In this document: one piece after another, positions 1 to 9,057 of the stretch
Numbering within the stretch: the first letter of the stretch is position 1
How the letters are laid out: each line of letters opens with the position of its first letter
Origin: Arion vulgaris
Taxonomy: Eukaryota > Mollusca > Gastropoda > Stylommatophora > Arionidae
Length of the DNA: 64,000 bases
Assembly: GCA_020796225.1 (NCBI GenBank)
Contig: CM036754.1
Coordinates: 14,089,867-14,153,866 of the forward strand
Reading direction: 5' to 3'
The notes under the pieces: model-generated
What the model was told of the DNA's origin: nothing
Databases searched by the model: none
Seen by the model: the letters and a program-made list of their open reading frames with translations, nothing else
Made by a program: the position numbers and the translations under genes

Positions 1-54
1 TGATTTGCAAAGTCCTGTAAAGGATATGCAATTAACTTTTTATATCTATGTGTG

Positions 55-1008
55 TACATACAACTGTATCAAATGTACACACATACAACTTGATTAAATG
101 TACACACACATACAACTGGATCAAATATACACACACATTAACTTGATCAAATGTACACACATACAACTTGATCAAATGAACATACACCCAACTTGATCAA
201 ATGCACACACATACAACTTCATCAAATGTACCACACATACAACTTGATCAAATGTACACACATACTACTTGATCAAATGTACACACATACAACTTGATCA
301 AATGACCACACATACAACTTGATCAAATGTACACACATACAACTTGATCAAATGTACCACACATACAACTTGATCAAATGTACACACATACAACTTGATC
401 AAATGTACCACACATACAACTTGATCAAATGTACACACATACAACTTGATTAATGCACACACATACAACTTGATCAAATGACCACACATACAACTTGATC
501 AAATGCACACGCATACAACTAGATCAAATGCACACACATACAACTAGATCAAATGCACACACATACAACTTGATCAAATGCACACACATACAACTTGATT
601 AAATGCACACGCATACAATTTGATCAAATGACCACACATACAACTTGATCAAATGCACACACATACAATTTGATCAAATGTGCACACATACAACTTGATC
701 AAATGCACACACACACACAACTAGATCAAATGCACACACATACAACTTGATCAAATGTACCACACATACAACTTGATCAAATGCACACACATACAACTAG
801 ATCAAATGCACATACATACAACTAGATCAAATGCATACACATACAACTTGATCAAATGTACTACACATACAACTAGATCAAATGCACAACATACAACTTG
901 ATCAAATGCACACACATACAACTAGATCAAATGCATACACGTACAACTTGATCAAATGTACCACACATACAACTAGATCAAATGCACACACATACAACTT
1001 GATCAGTT
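55..1008. repeat. 25-bp minisatellite array
   Basis: About 38 tandem copies of a unit close to CAACTTGATCAAATGTACACA plus CATA, with single-base indels and a few CTAGATC variants. It stops about 37 bases before the splice acceptor of the first exon of gene 1. The short open frames inside it are by-products of the repeat. Confidence 0.95.
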
Positions 1009-1045
1009 AGTGTTATCTCAAGTATTCATCTCTTCCTACCTGTAG

Positions 1046-1135
1046 CATTGACAATTCTGTCTTGAGAAATACAAATGATGAAAGTACAGTAGATGAGAAG
1101 TTCTCTGATCTAATAATTGATGATATCAGTTTCTG
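1046..1135 (+). CDS. Gene 1, first exon in window
   Basis: Acceptor TCCTACCTGTAG precedes it and donor GTGAGT follows. It reads IDNSVLRNTNDEST then VDEKFSDLIIDDISF. It enters with one base of a split codon and leaves with two (phase 2). Confidence 0.55.
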
Positions 1136-4100
1136 GTGAGTTGTTGCATTGTTTTTCTTTCACCTTTTTAAAATTATTAGTTGTTTTTTTTACTTATTCC
1201 AACATGTAGGTTGTACTAGGTGTGCTGTACTAGGTGTGATGTACTTTACAAACAGTTTAATCTTCAATGTTTCTCTCTTAGTGCTGGCATTCTTGGAGAA
1301 CCTTACAAACAGTTTAATCTTCAATGTTTCTCTCTTAGTGCTGGCATTCTTGGAGAACCTTACAAACAGTTTAATCCTCAAACACTTACTCCACTGGGAG
1401 CAGAGAATGAAGAGGAAGGAAATGAAGCAGAAGATGGAGAGAAAGGGTGAGTTAAAGAAGTCAGTCAGTGTTTTCTTTTTTAAATACAGCAGAATACTTA
1501 GTCCTTTTCGTTTACTTAAAATATTGTCTATATATTCAATGTTATCTATTGTAAAAACTTCACTGTCTTTGTAGCTCACAGAGATCTATGTAGTTTTCAC
1601 TAGGTGGGGGATTTTGCCTTAGTATACCTTCTTCTAAATTCACCTATTAAGGCGTAGCCATGGCGCCTGGTATGGTGCATCTAACTGATTTTTGCGTGAA
1701 GGCCTATTTTCCTTTTTATCTGTGCCCCTCGCCATACAGGCGTTCCTTCTCCGACTTCACAGGTACTTGAATTTTAGCATACCATATTCGGAAAATCTTG
1801 AGGTATGTGCTCTGCAGTCTGGGTTGCCTGTCCGTATATACATATGACCAAATTGTCATTTTAAATGTTGTATGCATGTGACATGTTGTATACAGGTTGT
1901 ATACATGTGTAGGAGAAGTGATGAAATCAGAGATATGTCTGGTCAACCACTAGTGACAACTGTTATAAGAAAGAGAAGATGGAGATATGTTGGGCACACC
2001 TTGAGGAGAAATGATCAACGAATATCAAAGCAGGCATTGAAGTGGGATGCAAAGGGTTCAAGAAAGAGAGGTCGACCTAAGGAGACCCTGAAACGAACTT
2101 TGCTGAGAGAGGCATGAAATATCGGTCTCAGTTCCATGGAGGAGATTGAGCGAGTTGCCCAGGATAGAGCGGTATGGAGAAATTACTTGCAGGCCCTATG
2201 TAACGTATACGTACGAGAGGGAAATTTTTAATACATGTGACTGCGAAGTTGATTGTCTCCTGTTCTGAGACACAAAATGACACCACAGCAGAATGATTAA
2301 CAAAGTTTAGGGCATACAGTAAAAATTAATATTTAATATTTTTTTAAACTACCTGGTCGAGATGAGTAAGTCTCAAGAAGGATCAATGCTTAAAGCAGTC
2401 GTTTATTTTATTTGTTTTAGAAATGATGTATACATAAGATTGGTTTTAAATGTTCCTGTTCCGTCAACGTTTATTAAGTCCTTTTATTTATATATAAATT
2501 AGTATGCAACTTTTCTTTTATTCTTGACGTTACATATTGACCACTTATTAAATCACTCTTTGTGATTTGTATGTAATCTAAGTCTAAGAGTGATTGTATG
2601 TTGTGACAGTTATGCACCTACAAGTAGGCCAGAACATCCTATTTCTGCAACACTTTTTATTTACTAGGGTAGCTTTCCTAGGTCCCTACTATAGTCGCCT
2701 CTTATGACATGCCTCGTAGGTCACAGTGTTACTGTTTTTTGCTCTCTTGCGGGCCCTGGCAACACACCTGCAATTATTCAACTATATATTTGAAGAATTC
2801 CTCTAGTTGTGCTTCTGAACACAAAGTGATCTCAAACTATCAACATGACTTAGGATATAATTAATTAACTGTTATTAATGAAATACAGAATATCAGGAAA
2901 CATGGCGACAGGAAGACCACGAAAAAATGGATAGATGGCATAGCAGAATTTTGTCAAAAAAGTACAGATAACTATCACACAAGCCACTAGAGCAGCGCAA
3001 GACAAAAACAGAAAACCAACCACAACACTGTGCAACAACCTGGTAAAAGTGTGACAACAAAAGAATAATATTTCACCATAACTTGAGACTAAATTAAATC
3101 CATTTATGACCTGAAGCATTGTAAATTATTCCAGGAATGCTGGCGAATCTGAAACCCTAACTAGACTGCAAGAATATTAAATTATTTCAGGAATGATGGT
3201 GAATCTGCAATCCTAACTAGACTGCAAGAATATCAAATTAAACATGGTGTAGCCAGGCAAGAGCGGTATCCTGGAAGTCAAAGAAGAATATGCCAGAGTG
3301 GTTACCAGGGCCCAAATTTGGGGTGTAAAGAATAGAACCACTGTTACCTGCCACGCATGTCGTAAGAGACAACTAAGGAGGTTTGGCTGAAATCGGATGC
3401 ACATGTCCTAAACGTGTAGAAGTCTATGCGTTTAGGGGCCTGCAAACCAATGTGCAATGTATACACGTTCTTGGCAAAGATCAAACATATCACAAAGAGT
3501 GATTAAAATTGGTTGTAAAGAACAAACACAAGGAAGAAAGAAGAATAGTAAACCAATATAGAACTGGAGTCACATGCTGAGGGACAGTCTGAGGAACACT
3601 TATGGACTAATTGGTTTCCTGCGCAGTGATGATGATCTGTTGACTAAACTAAAAAACAAATCCACTAAATAATATTGAGTCATAACTTGAAGTTAAATAA
3701 TATTTAGAATTATTTCTCTCTTATTGATGCTGACAGATTTCTCAATTCATTTTATTGAATATTTTGTATTAACTGATGTACACAATATCTACAGACTTTC
3801 TGAAGGTGAAGGTGACAAAGAGATGAAGAGTCAAAGTTCAGGTAGGTCATTTTGTATTTTTATATTAACCAATCAAGTTCAATGTTGGATTGAGAGGCAA
3901 GTTCAGACCATCTAAAAAACAGAAACACACCGTTAGGTGGCAAATGACATCTTCATAATGCTATGGTTGACATTTTAAAAAATACATACATAGATCTAGT
4001 AACATTTTTATTTTTAAATCTGTGCCAAATTGTTACATCCTAATCTGATAGATAAGTGTCTTAGGTTGTTAACAAAACATCTTGAGCTCTGTTTTCATTA

Positions 4101-5390
4101 ACCAGCTACGGAGTTGTGTGTTATACTATTGTTTGTATCCACGATGGTTATGTTGTAAGCAACATATTCATAAAATGGTGGCCTTCTGGTTGCCAGCGAT
4201 CTAGCAGCTGCCTTATGCAAGAATGCCTTTGAAGACTGCTGGTTTTTGTCATGACTGCAAATTCAAGTGGTGGACAGTTAGTGTTGGTACTCTGGTGGCT
4301 GCCTTATGCATGTTAAGCAAGCTGCTGGTTTGTGTCTGGACTTCTGTTTTCTTAACAAGTTCACATGGGACAATGATGAGCCCTTTTTGTAGGGTTTTAT
4401 TTTAATCTTTTTTTATGAATTTTACCTGGGCAGCAGCTTTGCAGCCTACTCTTTATAATTTTCAACTGCCAAGGGTTATTTTATGTGTTCACCTTGCACA
4501 CTGGGTCTACATTTTATCATCCATCTCCAATAGAGCTAGGAACTCGATCTCACTTACATTGCTATCAGTCTGTAAAAATATATCCAGATCACTCCAAGCA
4601 GGGAACTTTTTTATGAAATTTGTCTGAGCAGCAGCTTTGCAGCCTAAAAAATAGAATTCCGTTCAGAGACCAACAAAATTATGTAGCGAATCACTTAGTC
4701 TACCCATTGGCAAACACCTTCTTCATAACAGTATCATCTGAACTAACTGATTATCAGTATCCTAAGTGTTGTTATCATTTGTGCTGTAATATGTCTTCCT
4801 TGTTCTTATAACAACAATGGCCATTACTATTGTTTCTATTTGTTTGTAATTATGTTCAAAAATCTCATGTTAGAAGCTATTGTTTTGTTTGGTACGATCT
4901 GGCGTCTAATACAATAAGATGCAACTGACCACATATAATAAATTATTTCCTGTAGCCTTTTCAGACTTTAGGGTATGAAGTCGCTTAAGACTTCTAGGCC
5001 CTAGTGTGCAGGAGATAGGAGGGCCAATTACTTTACTCACATGTGGAACATCAAGCATGGAATTGAACCCACATCCCTTTTGTGTCTGAGTCGATAGGCA
5101 AACACTTATGCATGGCGCTAATCTGTCCAACAGGTGATCACATAAAACAGTTCAATACATTGACATTACTGCAATGTATGGTAACATCAACATAGACATT
5201 ACAGATTGTTGTTATATCTGTGTCCAATATTATATCTTATATTATAAAGTTAGACAAAATAATAGTTTAGCCACAACACAAAGTTCTACAGATAAATTGT
5301 CTGTTTGTTTCCTTAGAGCTTGGCTTAAGTCGGCAACAAACAGGGATCTCCCGGGCAACTACAGAAGCATTCACAGATGATGATCTATGA
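1046..5390 (+). CDS. Unrecognised protein, C-terminal part (gene 1; four exons)
   Basis: Four exons join in one frame: 1046-1135, 1339-1446, 3795-3841 and 5317-5390, with stop TGA at 5388-5390. All junctions have AG acceptors and GT donors (GTGAGT, GTGAGT, GTAGGT), and phases agree at every joint (2, 2, 1). The predicted tail is about 105 residues: a Ser/Asp-rich stretch with LIIDDISF, then GILGEPYKQFNPQTL, then an acidic Glu/Gly segment (ENEEEGNEAEDGEK, SEGEGDKEM), ending RATTEAFTDDDL. The acidic low-complexity tail suggests a flexible cytoplasmic or nuclear end. I do not recognise the family, and the upstream exons lie left of the window. Introns 2 and 3 hold LINE and SINE pieces. It is convergent with BANF1. 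The exon structure is well supported; the function is unknown. Confidence 0.6.
1248..1380 (+). repeat. 57-bp tandem duplication spanning a 3' splice site
   Basis: Two perfect 57-bp copies (1248-1304, 1305-1361) and the start of a third. Each full copy carries the polypyrimidine tract TTTCTCTCTTAG and the first bases of exon 2. The acceptors at 1280-1281 and 1337-1338 are therefore identical. Confidence 0.9.
1339..1446 (+). CDS. Gene 1, second exon in window (alternative start 1282)
   Basis: Reads AGILGEPYKQFNPQTLTPLG then the acidic run ENEEEGNEAEDGEKG. The donor is AAAGG|GTGAGT. Using the upstream duplicated acceptor would start the exon at 1282 and insert exactly 19 residues (ending NLQCFSLS) without a frame change or stop. 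Confidence 0.6.
1885..2236 (+). mobile_element. LINE-A tail, copy 1 (RTE-like non-LTR retrotransposon, 5'-truncated)
   Basis: Encodes the typical end of an RT-bearing LINE ORF: RKRRWRYVGHTLRRNDQR, then KQALKWDAKGSRKRGRPKET, a stop, and a degenerate AQDRAVWRNYLQALC. The segment after the RT domain with W..GH..RR and KRGRPK is characteristic of RTE-type and related elements. Other copies are at 30.8, 49.2 and 60.8 kb. Confidence 0.8.
2541..2769 (+). mobile_element. SINE-B copy 1
   Basis: A dispersed repeat of about 240 bp. It runs from GACCACTTATTAAATCACTC through TGCACCTACAAGTAGGCC and ATGCCTCGTAGGTC to GGCAACACACCTG. The same order is found in six other copies in either orientation. Confidence 0.85.
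2880..3065 (+). mobile_element. LINE 3' fragment (RGRPRKKW-type tail)
   Basis: The + strand encodes ATGRPRKKWIDGIAEFCQ followed by a degenerate basic tail, which resembles the post-RT region of RTE-like elements. It is too short to assign to a family. Confidence 0.5.
3123..3236. repeat. 57-bp tandem duplication
   Basis: Two diverged copies of a segment containing AGGAATG(C/A)TGG(C/T)GAATCTG and CCTAACTAGACTGCAAGAAT. No coding meaning is evident. Confidence 0.8.
3288..3535 (+). mobile_element. SINE-B' copy 1
   Basis: About 250 bp. It starts AGAGTGGTTACCAGGGCCC, passes through GCATGTCGTAAGAGACAAC and TGCGTTTAGGGGCCTGC, and ends ATCACAAAGAGTGATT plus GGTTGTAAAGAACAAACAC. It shares the GCATGTCGTAAGAGGCGACT core and the ATCACAAAGAGTGATT tail with SINE-B. 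The reverse complement of 3483-3527 resembles the 45-bp satellite unit of 37.7-44.4 kb. A near-identical copy is at 20.15 kb. Confidence 0.85.
3795..3841 (+). CDS. Gene 1, third exon in window
   Basis: Acceptor AATATCTACAG, donor GTAGGT. Reads LSEGEGDKEMKSQSS, continuing the acidic tail. It enters in phase 2 and leaves in phase 1. An acceptor at 3732-3733 would also keep the frame and lengthen the exon. Confidence 0.5.
4395..4650 (+). repeat. Dispersed repeat I, copy 1
   Basis: Shares an ordered series of blocks with 53520-53700: GGGCAGC(A/G)GCTTT(G/C)CAGCCT, TTTTATGTG(T/C)TCA, and TAGGA(A/G)CTCGATCTCAC. A second CAGCAGCTTTGCAGCCT occurs at its right end. The class is unknown. Confidence 0.65.
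4960..5135 (-). mobile_element. SINE-H (tRNA-like head)
   Basis: On the minus strand a tRNA-like head carries a B-box GGGTTCAATTCC after a plausible A-box region (GGACAGATTAGCGCCATGC). The body runs to about 4960. Single copy in the window. Confidence 0.5.
5317..5390 (+). CDS. Gene 1, terminal coding exon
   Basis: Acceptor TTTGTTTCCTTAG. Reads LGLSRQQTGISRATTEAF then TDDDL and stop TGA. Two leading bases complete a Glu codon with the last base of the previous exon. Confidence 0.6.
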
Positions 5391-5598
5391 ACTGGCTCTC
5401 AAAATGACTTCATACACTATTTATAGAATATGTGTCCTGCAGTCTCTTATTACTGTGTTCTCAAGTTTGTATATTGATGGTTTATTCCTATTCATTTCTT
5501 TGTCATTTCAATTTTATTTTTGTTGCTAGCGTTTCTGAACATAATCCATCAGTTGAAATATATATAGCGTACTCCGATAAAGTGCTTTGTTTTTTCTG
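5391..5598 (+). other. Probable 3' UTR of gene 1
   Basis: AT-rich with no repeat or coding signal. No canonical AATAAA was found before the minisatellite begins, so the cleavage site is unknown. Confidence 0.35.
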
Positions 5599-7836
5599 AT
5601 ATTTATGTCTGTGTGGCTGTATGATGTCATATATATGTCTGTGTGGTTGTATGATGTTACATATATGTCTGTGTGGCTGTATGTTATATATATGTCTGTG
5701 TGGTTGTATGATGTTATATATATATATATATGTCTGTGTGGCTATATGATGTTATATATATATATGTCTGTGTGGTTGTATGATGTTATATATATGTCTG
5801 TGTGGCTGTATGATGTTATATATATGTCTGTGTGGTTGTATGATGTTATATATATGTCTGTGTGGCTGTATGATGTTACATATATGTCTGTGTGGCTGTA
5901 TGATGTCATATATATGTCTGTGTGGTTGTATGATGTTACATATATGTATGTGTGGCTGTATGATGTCATATATATGTCTGTGTGGCTGTATGATGTTACA
6001 TATATGTCTGTGTGGCTGTATGATGTCATATATATGTCTGTGTGGTTGTATGATGTTACATATATGTCTGTGTGGCTGTATGTTATATATATGTCTGTGT
6101 GGTTGTATGATGTTATATATATATATATATGTCTGTGTGGCTATATGATGTTATATATATATATGTCTGTGTGGTTGTATGATGTTATATATATGTCTGT
6201 GTGGCTGTATGATGTTATATATATGTCTGTGTGGTTGTATGATGTTATATATATGTCTGTGTGGCTGTATGATGTTACATATATGTCTGTGTGGCTGTAT
6301 GATGTCATATATATGTCTGTGTGGTTGTATGATGTTACATATATGTATGTGTGGCTGTATGATGTCATATATATGTCTGTGTGGCTGTATGATGTTACAT
6401 ATATGTCTGTGTGGCTGTATGATGTCATATATATGTCTGTGTGGTTGTATGATGTTACATATATGTCTGTGTGGCTGTATGTTATATATATGTCTGTGTG
6501 GTTGTATGATGTTATATATATATATATGTCTGTGTGGCTATATGATGTTACATATATGTCTGTGTGGCTGTATGTTATATATATGTCTGTGTGGTTGTAT
6601 GATGTTATATATATATATGTCTGTGTGGTTGTATGATGTTATATATATGTCTGTGAGGTTGTATGATGTTACATATATGTCTGTGTGGCTGTATGATGTT
6701 ATATATATATCTGTGTGGTTGTATGATGTTATATATATATATATATGTCTGTGTGGTTGTATGATGTTATATATATATATGTCTGTGAGGTTGTATGATG
6801 TTACATATATGTCTGTGTGGTTGTATGATGTTATATATATATATATGTCTGTGAGGTTGTATGATGTTACATATATGTCTGTGAGGTTGTATGATGTTAC
6901 ATATATGTCTGTGTGGCTGTATGATGTTACATATATGTCTGTGTGGTTGTATGATGTTACATATATGTCTGTGTGGCTGTATGATGTTACATATATGTCT
7001 GTGTGGTTGTATGATGTTACATATATGTCTGTGTGGTTGTATGATGTTACATATATGTCTGTGTGGTTGTATGATGTTACATATATGTCTGTGTGGCTGT
7101 ATGATGTTACATATATGTCTGTGTGGTTGTATGATGTTATATATATATATGTCTGTGTGGTTGTATGATGTTACATATATGTCTGTGTGGTTGTATGATG
7201 TTACATATATGTCTGTGTGGTTGTATGATGTTACATATATGTCTGTGTGGTTGTATGATGTTACATATATGTCTGTGTGGTTGTATGATGTTATATATAT
7301 GTCTGTGTGGCTGTATGATGTTATATATATGTCTGTGTGGTTGTATGATGTTACATATATGTCTGTGTGGTTGTATGATGTTACATATATGTCTGTGTGG
7401 CTGTATGATGTTATATATATGTCTGTGTGGTTGTATGATGTTATATATGTCTGTGAGGTATGATGTTACATATATGTCTGTGTGGTTGTATGATGTTATA
7501 TATATGTCTGTGTGGTTGTATGATGTTATATATATATGTCTGTGTGGTTGTATGATGTTACATATATGTCTGTGTGGTTGTATGATGTTACATATATGTC
7601 TGTGTGGTTGTATGATGTTACATATATGTCTGTGTGGTTGTATGATGTTACATATATGTCTGTGTGGTTGTATGATGTTATATATATGTCTGTGTGGTTG
7701 TATGATGTTATATATATGTCTGTGTGGTTGTATGATGTTATATATATGTCTGTGTGGTTGTATGATGTTACATATATGTCTGTGTGGTTGTATGATGTTA
7801 CATATATACATCTGTATGGTTGTATGATGTTACATA
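5599..7836. repeat. 30-bp minisatellite array with 399-bp higher-order duplication
   Basis: About 75 copies of a unit such as ATGTCTGTGTGGTTGTATGA plus TGTTATATAT, 28-36 bp long because the TA run varies. The block near 5640-6038 is repeated at 6039-6437 with the same order of variants (GTATGTGTGG, TGTCATA, long TA runs), a 399-bp period. The units stay open in several frames; the resulting proteins are by-products. Confidence 0.95.
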
Positions 7837-8020
7837 TTTTTTTTTCCCCGATCCAGAAACACTTGATCGGCTCGGTGTCATGGACATCGTAACCCTTCGG
7901 CTCGGTGCCACGAACACCGTAAATCTGGGAACCTGTAGCTTTTCTGCCAGTCTGCGGAGTTGAACCCGCACTTAAAGAGGACTAGTCACCCGTAGTCCAA
8001 CACGCTACGAACACGCGGGC
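7837..8020 (-). mobile_element. SINE-D copy 1, inserted in the minisatellite
   Basis: Read on the minus strand: CCCGCGTGTTCGTAGCGTG (A-box region), GGGTTCAACTCC (B-box), then CCCAGATTTACGGTGTTCG and a poly(A) tail seen as nine T on +. ATGATGTTACATAT lies at both ends (7824-7837 and 8021-8034), which fits a target-site duplication in the array. Confidence 0.9.
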
Positions 8021-8135
8021 ATGATGTTACATATATGTCTGTGTGGTTGTATGATGTTATATACACACAAAACTAGCCCACACTGACATGTCTATACACA
8101 AAACTAGCCCCCACTGACATGTACACACAAAAAAC
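8021..8135. repeat. Resumption and end of the 30-bp array, then a short GACATGT repeat
   Basis: One and a half minisatellite units continue after the SINE to about 8063. They are followed by 2.5 copies of ACACAAAACTAGCCCACACT plus GACATGT. Confidence 0.85.
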
Positions 8136-8162
8136 TAACAAATAATATGACATTATGAATAA

Positions 8163-8168
8163 TTTATT
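8163..8168 (-). terminator. Candidate BANF1 poly(A) signal
   Basis: TTTATT on + (AATAAA on the minus strand), about 740 bases after the BANF1 stop. A TTTATT inside the MITE at 8.49 kb is an alternative. Confidence 0.3.
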
Positions 8169-8282
8169 AAAGTTCATATATTTTAAAAAACAATGACAAT
8201 CTCTGTCTCCCTCTCTCAAGTGTGTATATGTGCATGTGCTTTTCATGAATATGAACTTAGAATGGAGAATATATCCTTTTTA

Positions 8283-8591
8283 TTAACTCTTTCCACACTT
8301 TAAGCCGATAACTGTGCCACGGCGGAAGTCCGTTGCACGCTATTAGCCGCACACTGCGCCATAGAGTTGCTGCCCTTATAAGAAGTCTTTCTAGTTTTAC
8401 TTCTACTGTTTTACGTATACTACTTTTCAACCTTGCTATTCTATTGGGTTGTCCAGTTTCCTTCAATTTAGTATATAATAATATATATATGTTTATTTAT
8501 CGACGAGTAGTTTGGATCGGTTTTTTTTCTTTTTCTTTTTTTTAACCTCCTTGAATTAACTAAGAAAATAACTCCATGTGGAAAGAGTTAA
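8283..8591. mobile_element. piggyBac-like MITE, copy 1
   Basis: Flanked by TTAA on both sides, with perfect terminal inverted repeats CTCTTTCCACA / TGTGGAAAGAG. It is 309 bp including the TTAA sites and has no coding capacity. A related copy in the opposite orientation is at 31151-31406. It probably lies in the BANF1 3' UTR. Confidence 0.8.
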
Positions 8592-8910
8592 GCAGCTGCT
8601 GGTTCCCACTGTCATGAACGTTGGTTGACCAAAAAATGGTCAACAAACATCTGAACTTTGTCAGGTTAGATGAATGACATGTCATTTAATTGTCGTTTGT
8701 AAACTTTTTCCACATCAACTCTTTCAGCTCTGTTACTGGTACACCACAGCTACAATATTCTCACTGGTTACAGACTAGCACTCAACATCTTTTCATCATG
8801 ACATGAGTAATAATAGGTAGCAGTCGTACCATATGTCCGTCGGAAGTCACGAATCTATCACTCTCCAGAAAGATTAGGTCTAGCACAACACATCTGTGTC
8901 AAGCCAGGCA

Positions 8911-9057
8911 CTACAAGAAAGAATCACACCATTCCTTTAGACACAGATAACAGTCGCTCTGTTGTTTAGAATTGGCTCCTGTCATATTGTTCAACCAATC
9001 TTTAAATAAGCTCTCATCTTTCTTGAAGAGAAGAAACTGACCCAGGACCACGTAAGC
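8911..9057 (-). CDS. BANF1: BANF1 coding exon 2
   Basis: Acceptor CTCTTTCAG. Encodes [20 protein letters not shown] and so on to EWCDSFL, stop TAG at 8911-8913; 48 residues. Confidence 0.95.
   Translation of the reverse strand, partial: AYVVLGQFLLFKKDESLFKDWLNNMTGANSKQQSDCYLCLKEWCDSFL

Noticed and set aside
55..1008. Possible CRISPR-like array (regular short repeats)
   Set aside because: Units are contiguous with no unique spacers, and the genome is eukaryotic.
5587..7168. Long + frames of MSVWLYDV / MMLYICLCGC repeats
   Set aside because: Products of the 30-bp minisatellite, open in parallel frames on both strands.
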